NCBI GenBank assembly: GCA_032718865.1
Contig: JALUTQ010000026.1
Span: 992,001 to 1,056,000, forward strand
DNA from: Tilletia caries
Taxonomy: Eukaryota; Basidiomycota; Exobasidiomycetes; Tilletiales; Tilletiaceae
Length of the DNA stretch: 64,000 nt
Reading direction: 5' to 3'
The position numbers and the translations under genes are program-made. The notes beneath the pieces were generated by a model. That model was given only the letters and a program-made list of their open reading frames with translations. It searched no databases and was not told the DNA's origin. Positions 31,665 through 43,212 of this stretch are shown here, in pieces (within the stretch, counting starts at the first letter, position 1; every line of letters begins with the position of its first letter).

Positions 31665-33312
31665 TCAGGAAAACTTTGGCCGCGAACTCTGCGGATCCCA
31701 CGCCGAGTGCTCAAACACCTGCGACATGTTGATCCCCATCGTCACATACCCCACCAGACCCTGGGAGAGCACGTGTCCGAGGAAATCGATGTCGAACGTG
31801 GGCTGGTAGCCGCCTTCTTGGGCGGTGTTGAATATGTCTAAAGGTTGGACAGCGTGGTTAGCTACTTCTGGAAGGGTTGTGGAGAGGTTGAGTTTGGGAA
31901 GGATTGGAGGGGATGGAACTCACCGAGACTGTCGGCCCAGTTACGCGTGCGGCCGATGGTATGCCTGATCGGGTTCTCGCTGTACGGCGCCAACTTATCG
32001 ATCGAATCGTTCAACTCGTCCTCGAAGAAGAATTGTCCTGTTGTTCCAAAGAGCGGGGGTGGAGGGTTACAAGAGTCAGAAAGAAAAAATGCGAGGAAAT
32101 GGAGGGAGGAGGGGCGAACGTACCGATGTGCGCGAGGGGTCCGCCGACGTAGGAGCCATTGGGCAGGGGTGTCCAGTCCGTGTAAGCTCGCGCGTGGACG
32201 TGTGTGGCGCGACCCGTGTAGTACCCCGGGAAGATGGACTGTTTGGGGACACAAAAGAGAAGAGTCAGCACGTCTAGCGCGCATGAAAGCCAAAAGAAAG
32301 ACGTCGGAGCCACCCACTGTGAATTGGACGACGCCGTTAGAATCGGTTGGGTAGGCCGCGCGGAGCCAGTTCTCGCGCTCGGTGGTGCGTGGGTAGGCGC
32401 TTAGCAGTCCTCTTCTCTTTCCTGAATCTGCCGGCTTCTCGTTTTTGAGGTGAGGGTGGGGGACTGGATGTCCAGAGTAGTACTGTGGGGGTAGCGAGGG
32501 CGGCGTTGTTAGCAGGATGTACACGAAATTGAGTCTCTTTAGCTTCTTGGCTGAAGAACACGTACCCCTGTAGCATTTGCCAACCATACATCGACGAGGA
32601 TGTTCTCGGCTGGTTTGCACGTCTCGACGTCGATGACTCCGATATTCATGATCTGTGATTTGAGATCAAGTTGGACACGAGTTTCAATGATGTGAACGGT
32701 AAGCGTATGTTCGTCAAAAGATGCCCAGCGCGCGATTTTCGGAAGAGCACTCACGAATGGCAAGCCGGGCTGATACTCCGCCATGTGTCTACGGATGGGA
32801 TGACCCCGGTCGTGGAAGTATGGACCTTCCGTGACCTCAGGCGCTGTGAACATGAAAAGCGAACATGACGTTTGAGCTCAATTGGAGAGAAAAAGGAGGG
32901 AGAACGGAGAAGGGCAGGGCTTACCGAGCACACAAGTCGAATTACGAATCTTGAACTGGTCCATCTGCGCCACCGACGCCTGCTCATTGACGAAAAGCTG
33001 AGATGCAGCCATAGGATCGTCAAGCAGTCCCCCAGCCCTAAAAGCAGCTTGTCCCCCATCCACCCGCTCAGCCTCCTCTTGCCCTCCTCCTCCTCCCATT
33101 CGTAACTGCGTCTGCCGTTTGCGTGCAAGGGTGTAAGCTTCGACCGCGGGCATGCAGTGGAACATGGCCTCCTGCCGATCGGCGTGCGCGAGAGCTTCTT
33201 CCTTCGTCATGGAGTGCGCGTCGATGCTGATGGGGAGCAGCAGGAAGGCGGCCGTCGCGAGGCAGGCGGTCAGTGCCAGTCTGCTGTGGCGGTGGAAGGT
33301 TGAGATCTGCAT
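31665..33312 (-). CDS. Secreted intradiol ring-cleavage dioxygenase-like protein
   Basis: Minus strand, about seven exons from the ATG at 33312 to the TGA at 31665. The start MQISTFHRHSRLAL ... LLPISIDAHS is a signal peptide. The next exons give CVLAPEVTEGPYFHD, GVIDVETCKPAENILVDVWLANATG, and later IFPGYYTGRATHVHARAY. This is the order seen in fungal extracellular intradiol dioxygenases related to catechol/protocatechuate dioxygenases, with Tyr and His ligands (YYTGR, HVHARAY) for non-haem Fe(III). The final exon ends DPQSSRPKFS. Such enzymes open catechol-type rings; the substrate cannot be read from sequence. Splice sites in this region are GTAAGC/GTGAGT/GTACGT...CAG. It lies ~6 kb from the decarboxylase-hydrolase fusion. 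Confidence 0.8.
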
Positions 33313-33855
33313 GTTTTGTGGTTTCCTGCCTGTGGCTGTTCAGAGGGGGGACGGGGACGAGAGATGTAAGCCCAATAAACGCTCGTGGGTGGACGAGGGC
33401 AGGTGGGAAGGAATTTCAGCGCTTTGCTCCCTTTATGGACTGATGGATAGGAAGACGGTCAGAGTAAATAGGAACGAGGTCGTCTTTGCGTTATAAAAGT
33501 ACGCGGGAGCAAGGTGCGAAAGTGCGAAAGTCGGTTGATCGCGGATGTGGGGCGGGGTGGTCGGACAGGTCGGAAATCGCGGCGAGAGCATGGGCGGGGG
33601 CCGTGATTTCCGTGGTCCCTCCTCGAGCTTGAAGCTCAGCTCGTCGCTTCGATGTCCTCTCGTGCAAGCTGTCGACTTTGTCCTTGAGGCAAGGCAGCAA
33701 GTTCAGTAGCAGTTCGCGAGCTCGGTGAGGCGTGGTAGAACAAGATCCCTGTCCCAGAACAGCCTTGATTTAACTACGCCATCCAGCAAGAGATCCTCTA
33801 CGGGTGGCCTGTGCAAATTCATCGTTCGACACCCTCAAGCCTCAACTTTACTTAT

Positions 33856-33906
33856 CATCAAGGCATCAAAGATCAAGCCATCAAGCATCAAGCATCAAGC
33901 ATCAAG
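33856..33906. repeat. CATCAAG-type short tandem repeat in the HIT gene leader
   Basis: Imperfect units of ATCAAGC/ATCAAGG repeated six to seven times immediately upstream of the HIT start codon. Confidence 0.7.
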
Positions 33907-33927
33907 GACCCCGAGGACTTCAAGAAG

Positions 33928-34676
33928 ATGACAAGCCATACGCTCGCCGCTTTCCGTACAGACGAGTCCCGAGCTCACGACGGGCAGGACGAAGATTGCA
34001 CCTTCTGCGCCATCGCACGGAATTATCCTCATCAATCCTCCCAAGCTTCCACTTCCACCTCAACCTCCGCCTCCGCCTCCCCTTCTGCGTATGTGACCTA
34101 CTCCGATCCTTCGACTTTTGCCATCCTCGACATCCTACCCATTCGGCGGGGCCATACGCTTGTGATTCCACGCAAGCACGTCCGGCAACTCAGCGACTTG
34201 GGATTAGATGATGCGGCCGCCTTTGCTCGTGCTCTCGTCCTCGTCACTCGAATGGTTGGCAAAGGTGAGAGAAATATTCGGGGGCATCAATGTGGGAGCG
34301 CAGGCCCGAAGGAAGCTGACTTTGATACCAAACATTCGTCCTAGCGCTCGGCGACGACCGGCTTCAGGTGATCACAAATCAAGTCTACGCACAAGTCGTA
34401 CCCCATCTGCACTTCCACATCGTGCCCGCTCCCCCACTACCAGGCTCAACTCCACGCAATCCTTCTCCATCTCAAGGGTCCAGCCAAACCCCGCTCTTCC
34501 GCGGAGCCTCTCCCGAATCGATCTCTCTCCTCCGGGCCTTTGGACACGGACGTGACGAACTTGAGGACGACGACGCCGACACTCTCGTACGCCAGATGCG
34601 AGATGCGTTACCCATCGTGCTGAAGGAGGCAGAGCAGGAAGACGCTGAACATCGTAAAAAGACGAGTAAATTATGA
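33928..34676 (+). CDS. HIT-family nucleotide hydrolase/transferase (222 aa)
   Basis: Two exons, 33928-34264 and 34345-34676. The N-terminal CTFCAIA is the zinc-type Cys pair seen in Hint/HIT proteins. ILDILPIRRGHTLVIPRKHV is the conserved substrate-loop region. VVPHLHFHIVPAP contains the catalytic histidine triad (H-x-H-x-H). The protein therefore hydrolyses a nucleoside phosphoramidate or related dinucleotide. A Ser/Thr/Ala-rich insertion follows the first Cys pair, and a Pro/Ser-rich plus acidic tail follows the active site; both are larger than in canonical Hint. The frame continues upstream to 33811, but that part translates a tandem repeat, so the ATG at 33928 is preferred. Confidence 0.88.
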
Positions 34677-34788
34677 CAGGCAAACAGGAATAATCGATCG
34701 ATCGCGGCTTTCAGGAAAATAAGTGAAAGCTCCAATAATTAAGTTGGCCACGGCTGGCTGACTGAGAAGGCAATTTCTTCTCGCTGTC

Positions 34789-37700
34789 TCAAGCAAGGTT
34801 CCATCCACTCATCCGAAGCGCCTCCATGTTGTCATAGAACGTGGCCGCCAGCCAACTGTCCGGAATCGTAGCCGTCCCCCACACGCTAGTGTCCATCGAC
34901 ACCATGCCGTCGATGTTTGTAGCATTCTGGTTGTTTTCGTTGACGTTGAGGTTCATATTGTCGTTGTTGTTGTTGTTGCTGCTATTATTGTCTTCAGGCG
35001 TCGTGGAAGGCATCCCGCCGCTGCCGCTGGTATCAACAGGAGGCATCATGGCCCCGCCCGGGTACGTGGCCAGCCCTGGTCCGGCCGAGAAGGAAGTCGT
35101 CGGCCAGCCACTGCTGTACGAGAATTGAGAGGCAGCATCAACAAGTGCCGGCCCGGTCACAGTAGGCAGTGAGAGCGGTAAAGCCGATGCCTGCTGGTTC
35201 CACCACAGCGAAGAGAGCGGATCATCACCAGGCGCAAAAGGCTGGGGCGCATCTCCGCTACCGCCAACACCGCCGCCGCCCGTCGTGAAGCCGCTACCAC
35301 TTGCAGCATTGTGAACCGTCATCGTCGTTCCCATGCCCAGCGGGGGCGCCATGCCGACGAGAGGAGGCGAGAGGAACGAGCCAGAAGTGGCGCCAGCACC
35401 GGGGCCGATCCCACCCACAGGCCCCGCGCCCGTTGGAGCAAGAAGGCCAGCGATCGAGAAGGGCCCACCGGGGCTACTGCTACTACCACTACCCCCGCCC
35501 ATGCCCATGCCAGCTTGAGAAGAGAGCACTCCGTCCAGGTGGGACATGCCAGTGACTTGGCCCGCCGAGTCCATACTCGGAGCCGTAAGCCCGCCGAGAT
35601 GCCCGTCCATCAGGAATCCGAACGGCACACTCCCCGTCGCCGTCGTTGAGACAACAGAGGAAGTCGAAGGTTCTGCGCTGGACATCTGCATCTCCGGAGC
35701 CGTCGGTCTTGCTGCTGCTGCAGCTGTCGCCGCCGTCGCGGTTGCGGAACTTGCACCCCGAGCGCGAGGAGCACTCGTACGAGCCTGCATCCCCTGCCTG
35801 ATCTGGCAGATGCAGAGCGTGTAGCCTTCCTCGACACGACGCGCGTGAATCGCAACGCGAAGAAACGCCGAGCCGCTTGCCAGTTGTGCCTGCTCTGCGA
35901 CCTCCAGCAGCGTTTCGATCTGGGCCTTCGCAGAGATGTACAACAGTACCGCGCGGGTGGGCATCAGCCACCCGCTCGCTGTCTGAGCCGGCGCTCCTTC
36001 TTCACCACGTTTTGTTCCGCTTCCGCGCCTCTCTGCCTGCCCATGCTCATGCCCCTGTCCATCATGTGTGCCCTCACCAAACGCCGTTTCCGTATTCAAA
36101 TACTCCACAATGACCGTCAACCCCCTCTGGCACGCATCCAGCGCCAGCACAAAGATGTTCGCGAGCTGCTTCTGCACACCTCCGTACCGTCTCGAGAACA
36201 TTTCCTGACTCAAACTCGTGCGCGAGGTCGACGCCCAGGGTTCGAGGGCCGCGAGAATCCGCTTCGTCGCAGCGAGGTAGAGGTCGAAGGTGTTATGGCG
36301 AAAGTAGAGGCCTGTGTTCCAGTTGATGTCGGCCTCGGTCATCGTCGGAAAAAGCGTATGGAGGTAGATCGACCTGGAAACCCGGATTTTAAAAAAATGA
36401 GTTCTCAGTCCAGCCCCGGAACAAGAAGTCGGCGCAGGAACGCGCGAGAACAACGAGGAAAACACTCACATGAAGGAAGCCTCCAGGAAAGCCAACGCGG
36501 ACGGGGGCGCCTTATTCTTCTCCATATCCCTCAAATAATCATCAAGGTAATGCTGGATCCGCTCGCACAGCTCCAGCATGTTCACCTTGGTCCGTCCCAA
36601 CTGATGCAAAGGATTCCTCAGCCGGTCTTCCTGCCACGTCTGCCCGTCTCCCGCAGGGCCTCCGCCTTGGCTACTTTTCTTCGCGTCCTGATTGGAAGGG
36701 TGCAAGTCGTGTGTCAGGCACACCGTCACCGTCACCGTTGCGCACGTCCAAAGTTGCTCGACCAGCTGGGCTTGGCGTCGAAGGCTGGTGATGTGCAATC
36801 GTCGCTTGTCCATCTGGAGCGACGCGGAACGGCAGATCCGCAAAGGCGGGAAACGGAGGATGGAAGCCGGGGGTAGGAGCGAGCCCAGGGGTCGCTCGAG
36901 CTGACAGAAGAACCAGGCGGAAGTGGCAGTGATGAACCATTCCTGTTCGCCCGCAACGATAGCGAATAGATGTGATTGTAAGCGTTCGCTCCCAGTACTG
37001 TTTTCGTGAAGACGCTCCTTGAAGAGAGTAACCACGAAAGGGAAACGATCATGGGACTTACCACATTGATACGGATTTCCTCATTGACAGCACGATATGT
37101 CGTACCGGGCGACGACTGCGCCTCATCCATCCGGGCCCCCTCCTTTTCCTTTCCCTTGCCTCGACTGCCCGGCTTCAAACGCGCTGCACGCTCTTTGGCG
37201 CGCATATGCGATAACATGCGCGCAACCACACCAATGTAGCAGGCCGCCTTGCGTGGACTTGTGCCTTCGCACAGTTCGCGGGCGCCAATCAGAACGAGAG
37301 CTTGGATCGTCGACAGGTCGTAAAGTGCAGCTTCGTCCTCGCCATCCTCCTCCCCCTCTTCCTTTTCCTCGCCAGCGCTGCGTTGCATCCTCTCCTGGGC
37401 GCGTGCTTCACGCGTTGATGCGGACGAGGAAGGAGACGACGGGGCAGAGGAGAGGGATGTCCGTGGTGATGACGCGGAGTGAGAACCGACGGTGACGGGT
37501 TCGATGGGAGCTTTGTACATCAAGCTCTCGGCATACAGCAACAGTCGAGTGCGCAGACGTCTCGCAGCGTCGACCACGAGCTCATCCTCCTCGTCTTCAA
37601 TCGAGTCTGGAATCGCCTCGGCGATGATGGTAGTTAAAAGCAAGGGTGATGGGGGCGGCAGATTTTGTTTCTGTCGTCGTTCTTGTTGCTGCTGCTCATT

Positions 37701-39026
37701 GGAATCGGCAGCGGACGAGCCTTCGTTATTTGCGTCTCTCCGACCGAGCTTGTACTCTCTGCACTGATCAATGATCATCGACTTGGAGAAGAGGGCGGCC
37801 AGAAAATGATGTGCAAAGAAGATCTCGATCATGGAGAGCATACGATCGAGACTCATCTCGTCAAGCGGGTTGATGGCGCCGTTGCTCCCTCCTGGCTCGC
37901 TCTCTTCGTCAAACATGCGCTGGGCCGGGTCCAATTGCATCATATGGACGAAAAAGAAGGGTTTTCCGATCCAAGAGCATCCAAGTTGACCGTAGACGTT
38001 GCAGCTGAGCTCGACCATGCCTTGAATCATCAACTGGATACTGTCATCGAACTGTAGGGGAACGATGAGAAGGGGATATGAGATCACATGGTGTTGAACT
38101 TGGCGCTCGCAAAGGCTCTGATAACTCACGTCAGCGACCCAGTGGAATTCATCATTCTCTATGTCAGAGATGGTCTGAGGGAATGGAGTACCCTTGCGTG
38201 ACTCGCTGTGCGCCTGTCCTTGGTTTGCTTGGACTGATGGCCCATCATCTGCCTGACTACTAGCAGAACGGGCGTGATCAGAAGGCACCGTACCCAGATT
38301 CTCGCTTGCTGCTGGATTGAGGAAGGAAGATGCAGGCTGATGAGCTGCACCGCTAGCATCCCGAGGGCCGAAATAGCGGCCCCACATGTCTTGCAGGGCA
38401 GCAGCGACGGTACCCTGCCGTCCGCCTAACTGAACCCAGAAGGGAGTAGCGATGTCCTCGGGATGGATGTCGAAGTTGTGGTCTGTCTTGGACACTTGCG
38501 AGTGAGGAACCGCGGGCCGGGCAATAGCGCCGATGTAAAACCCTGAAGACAGGTGTGGCTGCGGTCTGGTTGAAATCGAAAGGTGACTGTCCGGGGATGT
38601 GTCCATGGCTGAAATTGATTCGCGAAGATTGCTTGATCCGATGCTCCTTCTTGAGGAACGCCGCGGGCGTCCTTTTGGGGACTCCACTTTGAACTGTGAT
38701 TGATGAAACATCGAGGTCAGATGTGCAGGAATTGGGACACTTTGGTTGTCAGAGAAAGATTGCTCACTACGCATACGATCTTTCTTTGCGTGCATGCCGC
38801 ACAAGGGTCCTGGCCATCGCATCGCTTTTAACAGGCAGAGGAAAAGTCAGAAAATTAAGAAGTAAATATGAAGATATCGTGGGTGTCCAAGGCTTACAAT
38901 CTTTCGTCTCCGACAGAATTCGCACGATGCGCGGCGTGGAGTGAACGAAGCCGAAGCGGAGGTGGATGCGGCTGACGACGGCGGCAACGGATCTGGGGGA
39001 CCCGTAGCGCGAATGGGTCCGACCAT
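34789..39026 (-). CDS. Zn(II)2Cys6 transcription factor with fungal-specific TF domain
   Basis: Large multi-exon gene on the minus strand, well over 1,200 aa. Exon 1 (ATG at 39026) ends in RRASCEFCRRRKI. After an intron the next exon gives RCDGQDPCAACTQRKIVCV. Together these make a complete C6 binuclear zinc cluster (C-x2-C-x6-C-x5-C-x2-C-x6-C). The following exons contain a fungal-specific TF region (FWVQLGG, MFDEESE, FFAHHFLAALFS, LSWLL). They continue through LAFLEASFM / SIYLHTLFPTMTEADINWNTG to a Gly/Ser/Asn-rich C-terminus ending MSGWNLA. Introns near 38877-38820, 38770-38697 and 36463-36380 have clean consensus ends. It is divergent from the decarboxylase-hydrolase fusion and could regulate it; that is inference. 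Confidence 0.85.
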
Positions 39027-39314
39027 ACTTAATAAGAAGACTCCAGAAGATTCGGGCGAGGCGCGAGATTCTGGTCGATCAAATATCAAACGACCTTTGT
39101 TGAACCTTTCCGGCGGGCAGGTGCGACCAGGATCTCCCGCGAAAGTCCGTGAAGATGGGAGATCGGCAAACGAAGCGAGGGCGGCTTCTTGACTGTGGAC
39201 GCGCCGCACGACGTGTATGCATGCACTTCAGTCTTCAGTGTGAAAGCTGCCAGACGTTGAGGCGGTGCCATCCGCAGCAAGGAGCGCTTCATCCAAAGAG
39301 CCCACGCGGGGGAA

Positions 39315-39360
39315 CGGAGTTGCCGTGATTTCCGGCAGCCTCCCCACCTGTATAAAAGCG
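39315..39360 (+). promoter_or_regulatory. CGG-N5-CCG motif and TATA box of the fusion gene
   Basis: CGGAGTTGCCG (39315-39325) is an inverted pair of CGG triplets with a 5-bp spacer, the kind of site bound by Zn2Cys6 dimers. It lies 25 bp upstream of TATAAAAG (39351-39358), which is ~95 bp upstream of the ATG at 39451. Whether the neighbouring regulator binds here is untested. Confidence 0.4.
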
Positions 39361-39450
39361 CGGACCGCATCCCAGCTTCGCCGCTCTAGATTCTCCCCTT
39401 TGGAAGTTGTATACACACACTGAGGCTAGATCTGGGTGACAGTTGAAGTG

Positions 39451-41174
39451 ATGCCTCGAGTCCCGCCGATCTATCCGCCGCCAGGTACCTCGCCGATCGC
39501 AGACGCGATTCGTGCTCGACGCGGTGCCCGAGGTCTGACCCCGCTCGACGGTACCCTGCTGCAATCGCCCGCATACGCATCAGGATGGAACGCCCTCCTG
39601 GGTGCCGTTCGCTCCCATACAAGCGTGCATTTACCTCCTGATGTACGGGAGATCATCATCTTGCGCATTGCCGCTCGGAATCGAGCTGCGGTGAGTGGTC
39701 ATTTCTGATAGCTCCACTTGGAGCGTGTCGAAAGGAAAGCTGATGAATTCTGTGTTATTTCCAGTTTGAATGGATTCAACACGAAATCGTGGCACGGAAA
39801 GAAGGTGGCCTCAAAGACGACGTCCTCTCCGCCGTCCGGCTGACTGGCGTAGAACCGACCCCGACTCGCATCCAGATTGCAGACCTGACTCCCCCGAGAG
39901 GCCCACTGTCGGAGCTCCAAGCGGCCTCCGTGGTTTTCACAGACGAGTCGACTCTCGACATCCGCGTCCAAGACTCGACATTTGCACACTTTCGGGATCT
40001 CCTGCTCGCAGAGGGTCGAAGACGTGCCGCCGAATCAGACGAAATCAAGGACGCCCTGAAAGTTCCCGCGTTGTTCGCCGATCGAGCTATCACGGAAGCT
40101 ACCGCCACCGCTGCGACATACAACATGGTCTCTCGCTTCCTCGTCGCTCTCGATGTCGACGGCCGTAGTCTCGAGCCTGTGCCTGTGCCTGTGCCGGGAA
40201 CTGGGTCGACGAAGGCGGCGATTCCTGCGCCCACGATGAGGAACATGATTCGAACCCCCGATGGTCAGATCATCTCGTCCCTTCTCCACACTGCCACGAA
40301 TGTTTCAGCGGCATCGGCCCCAACCATCATCTGCATCAACAGCCTGATGACTGACCTGACGATGTGGGACCACGTACTGAGCCACCTCCGTACTGTCTAC
40401 AACGTCATCACCTACGACCAGCGTGGACATGGTCTTTCCTCCATTCCGCCCACGCCCTGCACCCTGGCCCAGCTGGCGGACGACACGGCAACTGTGCTCT
40501 CATCATACGGTATCCCCCAAGCTCACGCGGTCATTGGAGTCTCCCAGGGCGGAGCGACTGCCTTGGCTTTCCTAATGCGACATCCTAGCCGCGCTCAGCG
40601 GATCGTGGCTTGCGATACGCAGGCAAAGTCACCGGAAGCGAACATCAAGGCGTGGGACGACCGGATCCAGCTCGTGCTCAACTCAACGGACGGAATGGCG
40701 ACTTTGGCAGAGCAGACTTTACCCCGGTGGTACAAAGCACTCTTCCCCGCCTCCTCGTCGGGCGACGGCCCAGGGGTAACCGAGCTCGAGCTTTCCTATC
40801 CGAGACGAGCTCAGATTCTCGCGCATACCACCGCCATGATCACCCAAACGCCTGTGCACGGATTCGTCGCAGGTGCCCGTGCTCTGCAGAACTACGACCT
40901 ACTTACTCCCGCGGGATGCGGAGACGACAGCCACGTCGAAGGTCTGCTTTCTGTTTGCAAGCGCACTGGCACGCCGGTACTTCTCGTTGCGGGCGCCAAC
41001 GATGGCGCCTTGCCGGACACACTCAGGGAACTGGCACAATCAGGACTCAAAGTGGGAGCGAACATGCGGTCTGAGATTATTGCTGACGCGGGTCATTTGC
41101 CGATGATGGATCAGCCTGGACCATGGCTCGCCAAAGTTATGCCGTTCTTATCCAACGGTGTTCCTCAACAGTAG
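39451..41174 (+). CDS. Carboxymuconolactone decarboxylase-like / alpha-beta hydrolase fusion (549 aa)
   Basis: Two exons, 39451-39690 and 39765-41174, joined in phase 0. Residues ~20-180 resemble the CMD/AhpD-like fold (SPAYASGWNALLGAVRSH, VREIIILRIAARNRAA, FEWIQHEIVARKEGG) but lack the CxxC of peroxidase-type members, as in true decarboxylases. A linker with a VPVPVPG repeat follows. Residues ~265-549 are an alpha/beta hydrolase with an oxyanion-side YDQRGHG, nucleophile elbow GVSQGGATAL, acid GANDGALPD and catalytic His DAGHLPMMDQP, like 3-oxoadipate enol-lactonases. In bacteria PcaL fuses these two beta-ketoadipate-pathway activities in the opposite order (hydrolase first). Specific substrates are inferred. 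It sits beside a Zn2Cys6 regulator. Confidence 0.82.
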
Positions 41175-41331
41175 TCGAATCATCCCAGTGCTTAATCAAG
41201 ATCAGACCATGTACCAAACGTCTCTTCACGTAATAGTCGATTTATCTCGTTATTTTGACAGGTAAACAGTGCCAGAGCGATATTATGCGACGGAGTAAGG
41301 TAGGAAAGGTGGAAAGCTGCTGCTCAACATC

Positions 41332-42596
41332 CTACCTTCCCCAAGTCGACTCGGCCTCAGGCTTGTTTGCCAGGACCTCCTCAATCTTCGCATCCACCTC
41401 AGGAGTAAGCTTCTCCAGCAGATCCAACGCCTTCAGGTTCTCCTCCAACTGCTCGGGCTTGGTCGCTCCAAGGATCACCGTCGACACGTGCTTCTTGGAC
41501 GCACACCATGCCAGGGCGAGGATGGTCGGGGTTGTGTCGAGCGAAGAGGCGATCTCGGTCAACTTGCGCACCTTCTCGATGTTTGCTTTGCCTTCTTCGC
41601 TCGTCAGCCGATGGGCCATGTCTTTGTGGTTCGCAAGACGCGAGTCGTCAGGAACGCCATCGTTGTACTTGCCAGTGAGAACACCGGAGGCAAGGGGCGA
41701 CCAGATCGTCGTTCCGTACCCATACTTCTCGTACAGAGGGGCGTACTCCTTCTCCGGTCGCTCGCGGTGGAACATGTTGTACTGGCACTGGTCGGACACG
41801 GGAGGGATGAGACCCAATTTGTCGGCAATGTCGTGCGCCTCCTGAATCTGGAACGAGCTCCACTCGCTCGTGCCCCAGTAGTGAGCCTTGCCTGTGTTGA
41901 TCACATGGTTGAAGGCGCGGACGATCTCGTGCATGGGCGTGGAGACGTCTGGCCGGTGCGCTTTGACGACGTCGACGTAGTCCATTTGAAGTCGCTTGAG
42001 CGACGCGTCGAGGCCTTCTACGATGTGCTTTCGGCTCAGACCCTTCCCGTTGGGGCTCTTGGAGCCCGTGCCGAAGAAGATCTTGGTGATGATGACCACT
42101 GTGTCGCAGGATATTCAGTCATTCATACTCAAAAAGAAAGGCCACAACGCAGAATGCTCAGTACTCACAGTCTGATCGCTCATAGTCCAGGTTCTTGATG
42201 GCCTGACCCATAGCAATCTCGCACTTGCCCCCGCTGTATACCTCGGCAGTGTCGAACGTGTTGACACCGTGCTCGAAGGCCAGTTTGAGCAACGCCTCTG
42301 TCGCTTTGGCGTCTTGGGTACCGCCCAGCGTCAACCAACCGCCTGTAAATTGCACAAGAATTCCGGATCAGATCAGAAAGGAGCGAACATGAGAGAACGA
42401 GAGGGCGATCTTTCACAAGCACGTACCGAAGCTGAGGATCGAGACGCGCAGGCCAGAGTTACCCAACTGGCGGAACTGCATGTTCTTAGGGTCGAATCTG
42501 GGGGATGGAAAGAATGGAGAGACGGCGATCAGACATAGGAGCTGCGGAATGGAAACTACGGGAGTTGTGGTATACTAACTCGGGAGCGGACGACAT
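41332..42596 (-). CDS. Aldo-keto reductase, Kv-beta-subunit-like
   Basis: Four exons on the minus strand from the ATG at 42596 ([25 protein letters not shown]). Conserved AKR elements are present: GGWLTLGG, the catalytic [13 protein letters not shown] (Asp, Tyr), the lysine in VIITKIFFG, the His in [24 protein letters not shown], and a nucleotide-binding end [15 protein letters not shown] ... [18 protein letters not shown]. The order and the RxxPExEY motif fit AKR6-type proteins, the voltage-gated potassium-channel beta-subunit family. In fungi these are NADPH-dependent reductases of aldehydes. A role in the neighbouring aromatic genes is possible but not shown. Confidence 0.9.
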
Positions 42597-42954
42597 TTTG
42601 GAGAGGTTATAATAGATCTCTGGAGGGGACGATGTTTTAGAAACCTGGCTGGACAGATGGTGGAAGGGGGGATGAACGAAAGTTGGAAAGCGTTAAGCTT
42701 TTTATACCCCAGCGGGAAAGTATCGACGGGAGGTCCCACCAACAAGGATCGCCAGTGGAGGCCATTCACATCCCCAGCGCTGTCGTCACTTATTATACTC
42801 GTCAGCGAGACGCTGCACACAGGATGGGCAACTTCGCCGCTGTGAAGCTGGAGAGATTGCCGCCTGGCCGTCAGCGTAAGGCCGACGGCCGTACCAGCAT
42901 TGACGCCGGCCGAGGAGGTCGGACACGGTCCCGATCGATGAGGTAACCTTCCTC

Positions 42955-43212
42955 CCATCCATGGCCGAAAATCGCTCCATCCGCCATCCGCCATCGTCGA
43001 GCCTTCGAGCTTCGAGGTCGAGCTGGCGCATGCTGGCAGACATGTCAGGGCAAGAGTATGATCTCGGGCTGCCCCCCCCAAGCAGCGAAAGGTGTGTTTT
43101 GTGGTGCTACCTCAGTGTAAAGAAGGTCGCGAGGATATGTAGGGCTAAAATCGACGTCGTTGCCATATTTGGCGCTCTCAAGGTCGGATCCATGACCTAC
43201 CCACCTGAGGTG
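42955..43212. repeat. Dispersed repeat, copy 1
   Basis: About 260 bp closely matching 58580-58846 in the same orientation, from CATCCATGGCCGAAAATCGC to GGATCCATGRCCTACCCACC. It does not code, and no terminal inverted repeats are obvious. It may be a fragment of a non-autonomous element. Confidence 0.75.

Noticed and set aside
34372..34683. ORF antisense to the HIT gene
   Set aside because: Shadow of the real coding strand, which carries the histidine triad.
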